A stretch of DNA of 64,000 bases from positions 1,116,001 to 1,180,000 of the forward strand of contig NZ_CP102826.1 of the NCBI RefSeq assembly GCF_025643595.1, read 5' to 3'. Origin of the DNA: Saccharopolyspora rosea. GTDB taxonomy: Bacteria > Actinomycetota > Actinomycetes > Mycobacteriales > Pseudonocardiaceae. Positions 9,281-21,347 of the stretch are shown here, piece by piece (the first letter of the stretch is position 1; each line of letters starts with the position of its first letter). The position numbers were made by a program, and so were the translations under genes. Below the pieces are notes generated by a model. It had not been told where the DNA came from, ran no database searches, and saw only the letters and a list, made by a program, of their open reading frames with translations.

Positions 9281-10117
9281 TCAGGCGATGTCCTTCGTCA
9301 CGATGCGCTCGGCTCCGGTGTAGACGTTCATGGAACGGCCGCGCAGGAACCCGACCAGGGTCATGCCCTGCTCCGCGGCCAGGTCGACGGCCAGCGAGGA
9401 CGGTGCGGAGACCGCGGCGAGCAGCGGGACCCCGGCCATCGCCGCCTTCTGCACGAGCTCGAACGAGGCGCGGCCGGACACCATGAGCACGCAGCCGGCC
9501 AGCGGCACCCGCTGCGCGAGCAACGCCCAGCCGAGCACCTTGTCGACCGCGTTGTGCCTGCCGACGTCCTCGCGGACCACCAGCGGCTCGCCGGCCGAGT
9601 CGAACAGCCCCGCCGCGTGCAGGCCCCCGGTGCTGTCGAACACGCGCTGGGCGGCCCGCAGTCGGTCCGGCAACCCGGCGAGCGTGGTGGTGTCCACGCT
9701 GAGCGGGTCCCCGGCGGGGGAGTGCCGGGTGGTCAGCCGCACCGAGTCGAGCGCGGCCTTGCCGCAGACGCCGCACGACGACGTGGTGTAGAAGTTGCGC
9801 TCCACCGACGTGTCGGGCGGCTCGACGCCGGGAGCCAGGCGCACGTCGAGGACGTTGTAGGTGTTGCGCCCGTCCGGTCCCGGGCTGTCGCAGTACCGGG
9901 CGGTGACCAGCTGGGCCCGGTCGTGGATGACGCCCTCGGTCAGCAGGAAGCCGTGCGCCAGCTCGACGTCGTGCCCCGGGGTGCGCATGGTCACGGTGAG
10001 CGGGGAGCCGTCGACCCGGATCTCCAGGGGCTCCTCGGCGGCCAGGGTGTCCGGCCTGGTCCGGGATCCGTCCGCCGCGACCCGCAACACCGGTCGCCGA
10101 ACGGTGACGCGTCCCAT
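9281..10117 (-). CDS. fdhD: formate dehydrogenase accessory sulfurtransferase FdhD
   Basis: FdhD passes sulfur from a cysteine desulfurase to the molybdenum cofactor of formate-dehydrogenase-like enzymes. The 278-residue protein has the signature SCGVCGK with Cys115 and Cys118, plus the conserved [13 protein letters not shown] and SGRASFE segments. ATG 10117 follows AGGAGGGG at 4-nt spacing. It lies downstream of the fdhF-like gene on the same strand, about 200 bp away, which fits a maturation partner for that enzyme. Confidence 0.95.
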   Translation of the reverse strand: MGRVTVRRPVLRVAADGSRTRPDTLAAEEPLEIRVDGSPLTVTMRTPGHDVELAHGFLLTEGVIHDRAQLVTARYCDSPGPDGRNTYNVLDVRLAPGVEPPDTSVERNFYTTSSCGVCGKAALDSVRLTTRHSPAGDPLSVDTTTLAGLPDRLRAAQRVFDSTGGLHAAGLFDSAGEPLVVREDVGRHNAVDKVLGWALLAQRVPLAGCVLMVSGRASFELVQKAAMAGVPLLAAVSAPSSLAVDLAAEQGMTLVGFLRGRSMNVYTGAERIVTKDIA

Positions 10118-10282
10118 CAGCCCCTCCTATCAACCGCGCGTTCCCGCCCACACAGTATGGCTTCGGCCGATGGTGGCGGAAGCGGTGCCCAGCAGGCGCA
10201 GCCGAGCCGCCGCACTCCGTCCTGGCGCCAGAAGAGCTGCTCAGGCTCGGCACCCGTCCAATTCGGACACCGCGCCGGGTGG

Positions 10283-10305
10283 CCGGGCCGCCGCGCGCGG
10301 CCCGG
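10283..10305 (-). terminator. GC hairpin after the fdhF-like gene
   Basis: CCGGGCCGC (10283-10291) and GCGGCCCGG (10297-10305) form a perfect 9-bp stem with a 5-nt loop, 10 bp past the stop codon of the oxidoreductase. There is no T-tract, so termination may be partial and could allow read-through to fdhD. Between it and fdhD, GCCGAGCC and GGCTCGGC could form a further long-loop stem. Confidence 0.45.
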
Positions 10306-10314
10306 CCCGGTGCG

Positions 10315-12618
<2,304 letters not shown>

Positions 12619-12725
12619 AGCGTCCTCCTCCTGTGACGGGCGGGCACGGTGGGAGTGGTGCGAGTCACGACAACCCGTCTTGCGCGAGAGGCTAACGCCC
12701 GGAAAGAGCGCTGAACAGCCACTCG

Positions 12726-12739
12726 TAGAATCCTCCCCG
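12726..12739 (+). promoter_or_regulatory. candidate -10 element for a leaderless valS mRNA
   Basis: TAGAAT at 12726-12731 lies exactly 7 nt before the GTG start at 12739. A transcript from this element would start at or next to the start codon. No SD is present, which fits leaderless translation. No convincing -35 is seen. Confidence 0.5.
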
Positions 12740-15372
12740 TGACTCAGACCCATGCCGCGCAGCCCCGTGAACTTCCGTCGACCTGGAATCCGGCCGACGT
12801 AGAGGCCGAGCTGTACCAGCGCTGGGTAGCGGCCGGTTACTTCACCGCCGACGCGAGCAGTGACAAGCCGCCGTTCTCGATCGTCATCCCGCCCCCGAAC
12901 GTCACCGGAAGCCTGCACATCGGCCACGCCTTCGAGCACACGCTGATGGACGTCCTCACCCGGCGCCGCCGGATGCAGGGCTACGAGGCGCTGTGGCTGC
13001 CCGGGATGGACCACGCCAGCATCGCCGTGCAGGCGCTGGTCGAAAAGCAGCTCCGCGAGGAGGGCACCGACCACCGCGAGCTGGGCCGCGAGGCGTTCGT
13101 GGACCGCGTGTGGCAGTGGAAGGAGAAGCACGGCGGGGCGATCCTGTCCCAGATGCGCCGTCTCGGGGACAGCGTCGACTGGACCCGCGAGCGCTTCACC
13201 ATGGACGCCGGGTTGTCCCGCGCCGTGCAGACGATCTTCAAGAAGCTGTACGACGACGGCCTGATCTACCGCGCCGAGCGGCTGGTCAACTGGTCGCCGC
13301 AGATGCGCACCACGCTGTCCGACATCGAGGTGGAGCACAAGGAGGTCGAGGGCGAACTCGTCTCCATGCGCTACGGCGACGGCGACCGGTCGATCGTGGT
13401 CGCCACCACCCGGGTCGAGACGATGCTCGGCGACACCGCCGTCGCGGTCCACCCCGATGACGAGCGCTACCAGCACCTGGTGGGCACCGAGATCGAGCAC
13501 CCGCTGACCGGGCGCACGATCCCGGTCGTCGCCGACGACTACGTCGACCCCGAGTTCGGTTCCGGCGCGGTGAAGATCACCCCGGCGCACGACCCGAACG
13601 ACTTCGAGATCGGCAAGCGGCACGACCTGCCGATGCCGACGATCATGGACGAGTCCGGCCGCATCGCCCACACCGGCACCCGCTTCGACGGGATGGACCG
13701 GTTCGAGGCCCGCGTGGCGGTCCGCGAGGCGCTGCGCGAGGAAGGCCGCATCGTCGCCGAGAAGCGGCCGTACGCGCACAGCGTCGGGCACAGCTCGCGG
13801 TCCAAGGAGCCGATCGAGCCGCGGCTGTCGATGCAGTGGTTCGTCAAGGTCGGCCCGCTGGCCAAGGCCGCCGGCGACGCGGTCCGCGACGGCCGCGTGC
13901 AGGTCCACCCGCCGGAGATGGCCAAGCGCTACTTCGACTGGGTCGACAACATGCACGACTGGACCGTGTCCCGGCAGCTGTGGTGGGGCCACCGCATCCC
14001 GGTGTGGCACGGCCCGAACGGCGAGATGGTGTGCGTCGGCCCGGACGAGGAACCGCCGTCCGGCGAGGGCTGGTACCAGGACGAGGACGTGCTCGACACC
14101 TGGTTCTCCTCGGGCCTGTGGCCGTTCTCCACCATGGGCTGGCCGCAGGACACCCCCGACCTGCGCAAGTTCTACCCGACCAGCGTGCTGGTCACCGGCT
14201 ACGACATCCTGTTCTTCTGGGTCGCCCGGATGATGATGTTCGGGCTGTACGCGATGGACGGGGTCGAGCCCTTCAAGGTCATCGCGCTGCACGGCATGGT
14301 CCGCGACGCGCACGGCAAGAAGATGTCCAAATCCGCGGGCAACACCGTCGACCCGCTGGAGTGGATGGACAACTACGGCACCGACGCGCTGCGGTTCACG
14401 CTCGCGCGCGGCGCCAACCCCGGCGCGGACTCGCCGATCAGCGAGGAGTGGGTGTCCGGCTCCCGCAGCTTCTGCACGAAGTTGTTCAACGCCACCAAGT
14501 TCGCGCTGATGAACGGTGCCCGGGTGCCGGAGCGGCTGCCCGAGCGGGCCGAGCTCACCGATGCCGACCGGTGGATCCTGGACCGCGCCGACCAGCTCGT
14601 GTCCGAAGTGGACGAGCTGATGGAGGACTTCCAGTTCGGCAAGGCCACCGAGGCGCTGTACCACTTCACCTGGGACGAGTTCTGCGACTGGTACCTGGAG
14701 CTGTCCAAGGTCCAGCTCGACGCCGAAGGGCGGAGCGCGGAGCGCACCCGCGAGGTGCTCGGGTACGTGCTGGACGTGCTGCTGCGACTGCTGCACCCGA
14801 CCATCCCGTTCATCACCGAGACGCTGTGGACCGCGCTCACCGGTCGCGAATCGGTGGTCATCGCCGACTGGCCGGAGCCCAGCGGCGCGGTCGCCGACCC
14901 GGCCGCCGCCGAGCGGATCGAGGCGGTGCAGAAGCTGATCACCGAGATTCGGCGGTTCCGCTCCGACCAGGGGCTCAAGCCGGGTCAGCGGGTGGCCGCC
15001 AAGCTCGGCGGCGTCGCCGAACTGGGCCTGGCCGACCACGTGGCCGCGGTGCGGTCGCTGGCGCGGGTCACCGAGCCCGCCGACGGGTTCACCTCGTCGG
15101 CGTCGATCGAGGTCGGGCTGTCCGGCGGGAACGTCACCGTCGAGCTGGACCTGTCCGGTGCGGTCGACGTCGCGGCCGAGCGCAAGCGGCTGACCAAGGA
15201 CCTCGCGGCGGCCGAGAAGGAGCTCGCGGGCACCGACAAGAAGCTGGGCAACCCGGCGTTCCTGGACAAGGCCCCGGCCGAGGTGGTCGACAAGATCAAG
15301 GCACGCCGGGAGACCGCGCTGGCCGACATCGAGCGGATCAACGCCCGGCTGGCCGCGCTGCCCCAGGGCTGA
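12739..15372 (+). CDS. valS: valyl-tRNA synthetase
   Basis: A class I synthetase that charges tRNA-Val and edits threonine. The 877-residue protein carries [10 protein letters not shown] (HIGH motif) near residues 58-67, an editing insert (CP1) in the first half, and KKMSKSAGN near 526-534. The C-terminal part has the anticodon-binding domain and a coiled-coil Val-tRNA arm rich in Lys/Glu (for example [15 protein letters not shown]). The start is GTG 12739, directly behind a -10-like TAGAAT. It is transcribed divergently from the fdhF-like gene and is followed by folC about 105 bp downstream. Confidence 0.97.
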   Translation: MTQTHAAQPRELPSTWNPADVEAELYQRWVAAGYFTADASSDKPPFSIVIPPPNVTGSLHIGHAFEHTLMDVLTRRRRMQGYEALWLPGMDHASIAVQALVEKQLREEGTDHRELGREAFVDRVWQWKEKHGGAILSQMRRLGDSVDWTRERFTMDAGLSRAVQTIFKKLYDDGLIYRAERLVNWSPQMRTTLSDIEVEHKEVEGELVSMRYGDGDRSIVVATTRVETMLGDTAVAVHPDDERYQHLVGTEIEHPLTGRTIPVVADDYVDPEFGSGAVKITPAHDPNDFEIGKRHDLPMPTIMDESGRIAHTGTRFDGMDRFEARVAVREALREEGRIVAEKRPYAHSVGHSSRSKEPIEPRLSMQWFVKVGPLAKAAGDAVRDGRVQVHPPEMAKRYFDWVDNMHDWTVSRQLWWGHRIPVWHGPNGEMVCVGPDEEPPSGEGWYQDEDVLDTWFSSGLWPFSTMGWPQDTPDLRKFYPTSVLVTGYDILFFWVARMMMFGLYAMDGVEPFKVIALHGMVRDAHGKKMSKSAGNTVDPLEWMDNYGTDALRFTLARGANPGADSPISEEWVSGSRSFCTKLFNATKFALMNGARVPERLPERAELTDADRWILDRADQLVSEVDELMEDFQFGKATEALYHFTWDEFCDWYLELSKVQLDAEGRSAERTREVLGYVLDVLLRLLHPTIPFITETLWTALTGRESVVIADWPEPSGAVADPAAAERIEAVQKLITEIRRFRSDQGLKPGQRVAAKLGGVAELGLADHVAAVRSLARVTEPADGFTSSASIEVGLSGGNVTVELDLSGAVDVAAERKRLTKDLAAAEKELAGTDKKLGNPAFLDKAPAEVVDKIKARRETALADIERINARLAALPQG

Positions 15373-15476
15373 ACTCGCGCCGAGCCGCCCGGTCCCCGCT
15401 GACCGGGCGGCTCCGCGCCGTCCGGCCGCACGTAGACTGACCTCGACGTTCGTCGGGGCGCCAAGGGGTGAACAAC

Positions 15477-16844
15477 GTGTCCGGGACCGATCCCACCGCG
15501 CTGCAGGAGCTGCGGGTGGTCGAGGCCGAGCTCAACGAGCGCTGGCCGGAGACCAAGATCGAACCGTCGCTCGACCGCATCCGGGCGCTGACCGATCTGC
15601 TCGCCGAACCGCAGCGCAGCTACCCGGTGGTGCACATCGCGGGCACCAACGGCAAGTCGTCCACCTCGCGCATGGTCGACGCGCTGCTCACCCGCATCGG
15701 GCTGCGCACCGGCCGCTACACCAGCCCGCACCTGCAGCTGGCCACCGAGCGGATCAGCATCGACGGCAAGCCGATCAGCCCGGAGGGCTACGTCGAGGCT
15801 TACCGCGACGTGGCGCCGTACGTGTCGATGGTCGACTCGCGCAGTGACGTGCCGATGAGCAAGTTCGAGGTGCTCACCGGCATGGCGTTCGCCGCGTTCG
15901 CCGACGCGCCCGTGGAGGCCGCGGTGCTGGAGGTCGGCCTCGGCGGGAGCTGGGACGCCACCAACGTCGCCGACGCCAAGATCGCCGTGCTGTGCCCGGT
16001 CGCCATGGACCACGCCGACTACCTCGGCGACGACCTGGCGTCCATCGCCAAGGAGAAGGCCGGGATCATCAAGCCCGGCTCGATCGTGGTGCTGGCCGCC
16101 CAGCAGGCCGAGGCGCAGCAGCCGATCATGGACCGCATCGCCGAGGTCGACGCCACGGTCGCCCGCGAGGGCCACGAGTTCGGCGTGCTGTCGCGCACCG
16201 TGGCCGTCGGCGGCCAGATGCTCAAGCTGCAGGGCCTCGGCGGGGTGTACGACGAGGTGTTCCTGCCGCTGCACGGCGAGCACCAGGCCCGCAACGCCGC
16301 CCTGGCGCTGGCCGCGACCGAGGCGTTCTTCGGCGCCGGCGCGGCCCACCAGCTGTCCGTCGACTCGGTCCGCGAAGCCTTCGCCGGGGTCATCACCCCG
16401 GGACGGCTGGAGCGGGTGCGCAGCGCGCCCGCCGTGCTGGTCGACGCGGCGCACAACCCGCACGGCGCCCGCGCCCTGGCCGACGCGCTCAGCTCGGAGT
16501 TCTCCTTCCGCCGCCTGGTCGCGGTGGTGGGCGTGCTCGGCGACAAGGACGTGCGCGGCATCCTCGCCGAGCTGGAACCCGTCGTCGAGGAGATCGTGCT
16601 CACCAGGAACTCCTCGCCCCGCGCCATGGACCCCGACGAACTCGCCGGACTGGCCAAGGACATCTTCGGTCCGGACCGCATCGTCGTGGAGCCGCGGCTG
16701 GACGACGCGGTCGAGACCGCGATCCAGCTCGCCGAGGAGACCTCCGACCCCGGCGAGTCCGTCTCCGGCGGCGGCGTGGTGATCACCGGCTCGGTGGTCA
16801 CGGCCGGCGAGGGGCGAGCCCTGTTCGGCAAGGAGCCCGCGTGA
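15477..16844 (+). CDS. folC: bifunctional dihydrofolate / folylpolyglutamate synthase
   Basis: FolC adds glutamate to dihydropteroate and folates. The ATP-binding loop HIAGTNGKSSTSRM lies near residues 52-65, followed by the TSPHL motif and a C-terminal Mur-ligase domain (DAAHNPHGA, LVAVVGVLGDKDV). GTG 15477 is preferred because AAGGGG lies 9 nt upstream; GTG 15468 in the same frame is the alternative and adds three residues. The stop codon overlaps the next start in a GTGA tetranucleotide, so folC and the DUF4233 gene are translationally coupled. Confidence 0.94.
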   Translation: MSGTDPTALQELRVVEAELNERWPETKIEPSLDRIRALTDLLAEPQRSYPVVHIAGTNGKSSTSRMVDALLTRIGLRTGRYTSPHLQLATERISIDGKPISPEGYVEAYRDVAPYVSMVDSRSDVPMSKFEVLTGMAFAAFADAPVEAAVLEVGLGGSWDATNVADAKIAVLCPVAMDHADYLGDDLASIAKEKAGIIKPGSIVVLAAQQAEAQQPIMDRIAEVDATVAREGHEFGVLSRTVAVGGQMLKLQGLGGVYDEVFLPLHGEHQARNAALALAATEAFFGAGAAHQLSVDSVREAFAGVITPGRLERVRSAPAVLVDAAHNPHGARALADALSSEFSFRRLVAVVGVLGDKDVRGILAELEPVVEEIVLTRNSSPRAMDPDELAGLAKDIFGPDRIVVEPRLDDAVETAIQLAEETSDPGESVSGGGVVITGSVVTAGEGRALFGKEPA

Positions 16845-17296
16845 CCGAACCAGCCCAGCCCGCCCCGGAAGGCAACGGACTGCCCGAGGCGCCGCCCGGT
16901 GTCCGCGACCCGTGGAAGGGCCTGCGCGGCGTCATGGCGGGCACGCTCGTGCTGGAGTTCATCGTGTTCGCGCTGGCGCTGCCGGTGGTCTGGCGCTTCG
17001 GCGGTGGCGTGTCCAGCGCGGGCTTCGCGGTCGTCGGCGTCCTGGCGGTGCTGATGCTCGCGGCGGCGTTCGTGCAGCGGCGGCGCTGGGGCCTGGCGTT
17101 CGCGGTGGTGCTCCAGGTCGGCGTCATCGCCTGCTTCGCGGTGCACCCCGCGGTGGGCGCGATGGGCGTGGTGTTCGCCCTGGTCTGGGCCTACATCCTG
17201 CACCTGCGCCGCGACGTCGCCCGCCGCATGCGCGAGGGCACCCTCTACGACCAGCTCGGCCACCCGCCGGGCTACCCGCCGAGCCAGCAGGGCTGA
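16841..17296 (+). CDS. DUF4233 membrane protein
   Basis: A 151-residue protein with about four hydrophobic helices (for example GTLVLEFIVFALALPVVW and GFAVVGVLAVLMLAAAF) and the conserved KGLRGVMAG motif of DUF4233. Its gene follows folC in many actinobacteria and usually precedes ndk; the mycobacterial equivalent is Rv2446c. The function is unknown. It starts at GTG 16841, overlapping the folC stop by four bases. In this genome ndk is 3.6 kb away, beyond vapBC, an alcohol dehydrogenase and phoD. Confidence 0.85.
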   Translation: MTEPAQPAPEGNGLPEAPPGVRDPWKGLRGVMAGTLVLEFIVFALALPVVWRFGGGVSSAGFAVVGVLAVLMLAAAFVQRRRWGLAFAVVLQVGVIACFAVHPAVGAMGVVFALVWAYILHLRRDVARRMREGTLYDQLGHPPGYPPSQQG

Positions 17297-17330
17297 GAGC
17301 GAGCTGGGCATTTCACCTGTTCGGAGACGG

Positions 17331-17364
17331 CGCATCTTGATGCGGCATCGTTATGATGTGATGC
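17331..17364 (+). promoter_or_regulatory. vapBC promoter/operator with overlapping GCATC/GATGC half-sites
   Basis: CGCATC-TT-GATGCG (17331-17344) is a perfect inverted repeat that shares its right arm with a second palindrome, GATGC-G-GCATC (17339-17349). A further GATGC (17360-17364) touches the vapB start. A -10-like TATGAT lies at 17352-17357, 7 nt before the ATG. Such an array fits autorepression by the VapBC complex, with the half-sites covering the -10 and start region. Confidence 0.6.
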
Positions 17365-17607
17365 ATGCGGACGACCATCACCATCGATGATCAGCTGCTG
17401 GAGCGGCTGAAACTGCGGGCCGCGCGCGAGCACACGACCGTGAGCGCCCTGATCGAGGACGACGTGCGCCTGGGCGAACTCCGTCGTGCCCGAGCTCAGG
17501 ATCGCCCCCGGTTCAAGCTGCCCACCTTCGACTTGGGGGCGCCACGGCCGGGCGTCGACCTCAACGACAACGCTGCCCTCCTCGAATTCATGGAGCACGA
17601 CGAGTGA
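17365..17607 (+). CDS. vapB: VapB-type antitoxin (ribbon-helix-helix)
   Basis: An 80-residue antitoxin. The N-terminus RTTITIDDQLLERLK followed by AAREHTTVSALIEDDVR matches the ribbon-helix-helix DNA-binding dimer of VapB antitoxins. The C-terminal tail (PTFDLG, DLNDNAALLEFM) would wrap the toxin. The ATG at 17365 has no SD and sits 7 nt after TATGAT, so the mRNA is probably leaderless. The stop overlaps the vapC GTG by four bases. It would repress its own operon through the upstream half-site array. Confidence 0.88.
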   Translation: MRTTITIDDQLLERLKLRAAREHTTVSALIEDDVRLGELRRARAQDRPRFKLPTFDLGAPRPGVDLNDNAALLEFMEHDE

Positions 17608-18038
17608 TCGCGTGCGATGTCAACATCCTGCTGAATGCGCAGAACGCCGCATTGCCCGATCACGAGCGGTTCGCGACGTGGTTCGAGGACGCGCTCAACG
17701 GTGCGACGCCGGTGGGAATCCCGTCGATGGTGTTCAGCGGATACCTGCGCATCGTCACCAACCACAGGATCTGGCCCCGCCCGCTGCAGCCCGAGCAGGC
17801 GCTGGAGATCATCGCCGCGATCCGAACGGCCCCGGCCTTCGCGCCGATCGAACCCGGCCCGCGGCATTGGGAGATCTTCGCCGAGCTGTGCCGGAAAGCC
17901 CAGGTGAAGGCGAATCTCGTTCCGGACGCCTACCTCGCGGCGATCGCCATCGAGCACGGTTGTGAATGGATCACCGCCGACCGCGGCTTCGCGCGCTACC
18001 CGGGGGTGCGCTGGCGGCATCCGCTCGACGACGGCTAG
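17604..18038 (+). CDS. vapC: VapC-type PIN-domain ribonuclease toxin
   Basis: A 144-residue PIN-domain protein that is expected to cleave RNA with Mg2+ when not bound by VapB. The first acidic ligand is in ACDVNILL (Asp5), and the C-terminal acidic cluster includes PDAYLAAIAIEHG and TADRGF, as in the SSPSWVTADRGF-type VapC subfamily. It is translationally coupled to vapB (GTGA overlap). Its TAG stop shares the palindrome CTAG (18035-18038) with the stop of the convergent alcohol dehydrogenase. Confidence 0.9.
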   Translation: MIACDVNILLNAQNAALPDHERFATWFEDALNGATPVGIPSMVFSGYLRIVTNHRIWPRPLQPEQALEIIAAIRTAPAFAPIEPGPRHWEIFAELCRKAQVKANLVPDAYLAAIAIEHGCEWITADRGFARYPGVRWRHPLDDG

Positions 18039-19135
18039 TCGATGTCGACGACCGCGCGGCCGACGGTTTCGCCGCGGCGCAGGGCGTCGTAGGCGTCCTG
18101 GACCTCGGCGAACGGGTAGCGGCGGCTGATCGCGTCCTGCGGGCGGAGACCGCCGCGGGCCACCAGGTCGAGCAGGACCGGCATGTCGCGACGCGGCTTG
18201 GCGCCGTAGGACCCCTTGATCTGCAGCTTGCGCCGGGCGATGGTGGCGAGGTCGAACTCGCCGGTGGTGCCGCGCGGGGCGATGCCCACCACCACGACCT
18301 GACCGCCCTCGACGACCGAGTCGCGGGCGATCTCGAACGTCGGCACCGCGCCGAGCGCCTCGAACGCGACGTCCACGCCCCGTCCGCCGGTGAGGTCGCG
18401 GATCGCCTCCGGGGCGTCCACTTCGGACGAGTTGACCACGTGCGTCGCGCCCAGGCCGCGCGCGCCGGCCAGCTTCTCGTCGTCGATGTCCACCGCGATG
18501 ATCATCGATGCCCCGAACACCGCGGCCAGCTGCACCAGCGCCGAACCGACACCCCCGGCCGCGACCACGGCGACGGTGTCGCCGACGTGCACGTCCGCCG
18601 CGTGCCGCAGCGCGCCGTAGGCGGTCATCGTGGAGCACCCGAGGGACGCGACGTCGGCCAGCTCGACGCCGTCGGGAACCCGGTACACCGACGTCGCCGT
18701 GGTCGCGCACCGCTGCGCCAGGCCGCCCATCGAGTACATCCACACCGGTTCGCCGCCGGGGCGGAACAACCGGGTCTCGTCGTCGTACAGCCGCCCCTTG
18801 GCCCGGTTGTAGGCGAAGAACTTCCGGCAGATCTCCTCGTTGCCGCGCACGCACTGCTCGCACTGCCCGCACGGCATGATGAAGCTGGTCACCACCCGGT
18901 CGCCCACCGCCAGCCCGGTGACGTCCGGGCCGACCTCGGAGATCACGCCCGCCACCTCGTGGCCCAGCACCGCGGGCACCGGGAACGGCAGCTCGCCCTT
19001 GAGCACGTGCAGGTCCGTGTGGCAGGCGCCGCACGAGCGCACGTCGACGACCACCTCACCGGCCTTCGGTCGCGGATCGGCGAGGTCCTCGATCCGCATC
19101 GGCTGGTTCACGGCGGTGTGCACGGCGGCGCGCAT
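18035..19135 (-). CDS. zinc-dependent alcohol dehydrogenase (medium-chain)
   Basis: A 366-residue medium-chain dehydrogenase/reductase. The catalytic zinc motif CGACHTDLHVL and GHEVAG are visible, as are the structural zinc cysteines CGQCEQC, and the Rossmann fold begins with AAGGVGSALVQLA followed by an Asp-rich AVDIDDEK, which favours NAD(H). ATG 19135 has AGGAGGG 5 nt upstream; the extra 26 N-terminal codons of the open frame have no SD. It stands alone and converges on vapC. The substrate is unknown. Confidence 0.88.
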   Translation of the reverse strand: MRAAVHTAVNQPMRIEDLADPRPKAGEVVVDVRSCGACHTDLHVLKGELPFPVPAVLGHEVAGVISEVGPDVTGLAVGDRVVTSFIMPCGQCEQCVRGNEEICRKFFAYNRAKGRLYDDETRLFRPGGEPVWMYSMGGLAQRCATTATSVYRVPDGVELADVASLGCSTMTAYGALRHAADVHVGDTVAVVAAGGVGSALVQLAAVFGASMIIAVDIDDEKLAGARGLGATHVVNSSEVDAPEAIRDLTGGRGVDVAFEALGAVPTFEIARDSVVEGGQVVVVGIAPRGTTGEFDLATIARRKLQIKGSYGAKPRRDMPVLLDLVARGGLRPQDAISRRYPFAEVQDAYDALRRGETVGRAVVDID

Positions 19136-19279
19136 CCGGACCCTCCTGTTCAGACCGGCCAGTCGGTATGACCGTGAAGCTAGCGCGCTCACCCCGCGCG
19201 CACCAGGGGTCACGCGATGTGCGGCCGCGCGTCACCTCGGCGTCGGTCCGGGGTCGCCCGGGGCGGATAGAACCGGCGC

Positions 19280-20823
19280 ATGTCCGCGAATCCCGCCCTC
19301 AACCGACGTGACCTGCTGCGACGCGGTGCCGCTGCCGCCGGACTGGCCGGTGCCGGACTGCTGCTGCCGCGCCCGGCCTCCGCGGCGTTCGTCCGCTCGG
19401 ACCGCCCGGTCCTGACGCACGGTGCGCAGCTCGGCGATCCCCGGCCGGACGGTGCCGTGGTGTGGACCCGGGCCGACCGACCGGCCCGGATGTTCGTCGA
19501 CGTCGCCCGGGACGCCGACTTCCGCGGCGCGGTCCGGGTGCCCGGACCGGTGCTGACCCCCGACGGCGACGGGACCGGCAAGGTCCGGCTCACCGGGCTC
19601 CCACCCGGTCGCCGGGTGCACTACCGGGTCATCGTCGAGGACCTCGACGGGCGCGTCGCGGGCGAGCCGGTGACCGGCAGCTTCCGCACCACCTCGCAGG
19701 CCCGCGAGGACGTGCGGTTCCTGTGGTCCGGGGACGTCGTCGGCCAGGGCTGGGGGATCAACCCGGACATCGGCGGCATGACCATCTACTCCGCGATGGC
19801 CGCCCGCGAACCGCACTTCTTCCTGCACAGCGGCGACACCGTCTACTCCGACGGGCCGCTGCGGGAGTCGGTGACGCTGCCGGACGGGCGGGTGTGGCGC
19901 AACATCGTCACCCCGGAGAAGTCCAAGGTCGCCGAAACCCTGCCCGAGTTCCGCGGCCAGTTCGCCTACAACCTGCTCGACCGCAACGTCCGCGACTTCG
20001 TGGCGAACGTGCCGCAGCTGGTGCAGTGGGACGACCACGAGGTGCTCAACAACTGGTACCCGGGTGAGGTGCTGGATTCCCCCGACTACCGGGAGAAGCG
20101 CGTCGACGTGCTGGCGCGGCGCGCGTTCCGGGCGTTCCACGAGTGGCAGCCGGTGTGGGCGCCGGACGCAGTGGACGGGCGGGTGTACCGGAAGGTCTCG
20201 CACGGACCGCTGCTCGACGTCTTCGTCCTCGACATGCGCAGCTACCGCGATCCGAACTCGCCGGGCACCCGGCCGGAACGGATCCTCGGCGACCGGCAGG
20301 CGCGCTGGCTGGTCGACGAGCTGGGCCGGTCCCGGGCCACCTGGAAGGTGATCGCCGCCGACATGCCGCTGGGCCTCGTGGTGCCGGACGGCGACCGGAT
20401 CGAAGCCGTGGCCAACGGCAGGCCCGGCGTGCCCAACGGGCGCGAGGCGGAGATCGCCCGGGTGCTCCAGGAGATCCGGCGGCGCTCGGTGCGCAACGTC
20501 GTCTGGCTGACCGCCGACGTGCACTACTCCGCGGCGATCCACTACTCGCCGGAGCGCGCCGCCTTCGACGGTTTCGACCCGTTCTGGGAGTTCGTGTCCG
20601 GGCCGTTGCAGGCGGGTGCGTTCGGGCCGAACGCCCTCGACCCCACCTTCGGTCCGGAACAGGTGTTCCTGAGCGCGCCGAGCAGGCAGGGCGCCTCCCG
20701 CTGGAGGGCTTCCAGCACTTCGGGGAGGTCAACATCGAGGGCGCCACCGGACGGCTGCGGGTGGACCTGCGCGACATGGGCGGCCGGTCGCTGTGGTCGA
20801 CCACAATGGACCCGCAGGGCTGA
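19280..20823 (+). pseudogene. phoD: PhoD-type alkaline phosphatase/phosphodiesterase, frameshifted near the 3' end
   Basis: A Tat-exported PhoD-family enzyme that would release phosphate from diesters outside the cell. The signal is NRRDLLRRG plus a hydrophobic stretch ending in ASA. Family motifs include [34 protein letters not shown] and [12 protein letters not shown]. At about 20689-20692 one base appears to be missing: upstream residues ...[10 protein letters not shown] are in the main frame, while the expected ending [12 protein letters not shown] ... STTMDPQG and TGA are in another frame. The main frame instead runs through the phoD stop and on into ndk. It may be a real mutation or a sequence error. 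TAGAAC 6 nt before the ATG suggests a leaderless mRNA. Confidence 0.85.
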
Positions 20824-20932
20824 CCGGCCTCCCCGGGGGCCCGGCGGTCACCTGCATCGATACCCTGGCGGGCGGATCGGGCGCGGTGCGTCACGCGCGC
20901 AACCCGGCGCCCCGGAAACGAAGGAGTTACCC

Positions 20933-21343
20933 GTGAGTGAGCGCACGCTGGTCCTGGTCAAGCCCGACGGTGTGGAGCGCGGGCTGGTCGGCGAGGTGAT
21001 CAGCCGGATCGAGCGCAAGGGCCTGAAGCTGGTCGCCCTGGAGCTGAAGAAGGTCGACCGCCAGCTCGCCGAGCAGCACTACGCCGAGCACGACGGCAAG
21101 CCGTTCTTCGAGTCCCTGCTGGAGTTCATCACCTCCGGTCCGGTCGTGGCCGCGGTGGTCGAGGGGCCGCGCGCGGTGTCGGCGTTCCGGCAGATCGCCG
21201 GGGGCACCGACCCCGTGGACAAGGCCGCGCCGGGCAGCATCCGCGGCGACTACGGCCTGGAGGTCCAGTACAACCTGGTGCACGGTTCGGACTCGGCCGA
21301 GTCCGCCGAGCGCGAGATCAAGCTCTGGTTCCCGGAGTTCTGA
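20933..21343 (+). CDS. ndk: nucleoside diphosphate kinase
   Basis: Ndk transfers phosphate from ATP to other NDPs through a phospho-histidine. The 136-residue length is exact for the family, and the active-site segment NLVHGSDS contains the catalytic His. It begins [23 protein letters not shown] 20933 follows AAGGAG with 6-nt spacing, so it has its own initiation site even though the frame is open upstream into phoD because of the phoD frameshift. In many relatives ndk directly follows the DUF4233 gene. Confidence 0.97.
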   Translation: MSERTLVLVKPDGVERGLVGEVISRIERKGLKLVALELKKVDRQLAEQHYAEHDGKPFFESLLEFITSGPVVAAVVEGPRAVSAFRQIAGGTDPVDKAAPGSIRGDYGLEVQYNLVHGSDSAESAEREIKLWFPEF

Positions 21344-21347
21344 CGTC

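Noticed and set aside
12619..15039. Long open frame antisense to valS, continuous with the fdhF-like gene (1574 codons in total)
   Set aside because: The antisense part is Leu/Val/Gly/Arg-rich shadow coding of valS, and the fdhF-like gene has a clear ATG with SD at 12618.
19280..21343. A single 687-codon PhoD-Ndk fusion protein
   Set aside because: The segment between phoD and ndk is low-complexity and lacks homology, the proper PhoD ending lies in another frame, and ndk has its own SD and start. The fusion is a consequence of one missing base.
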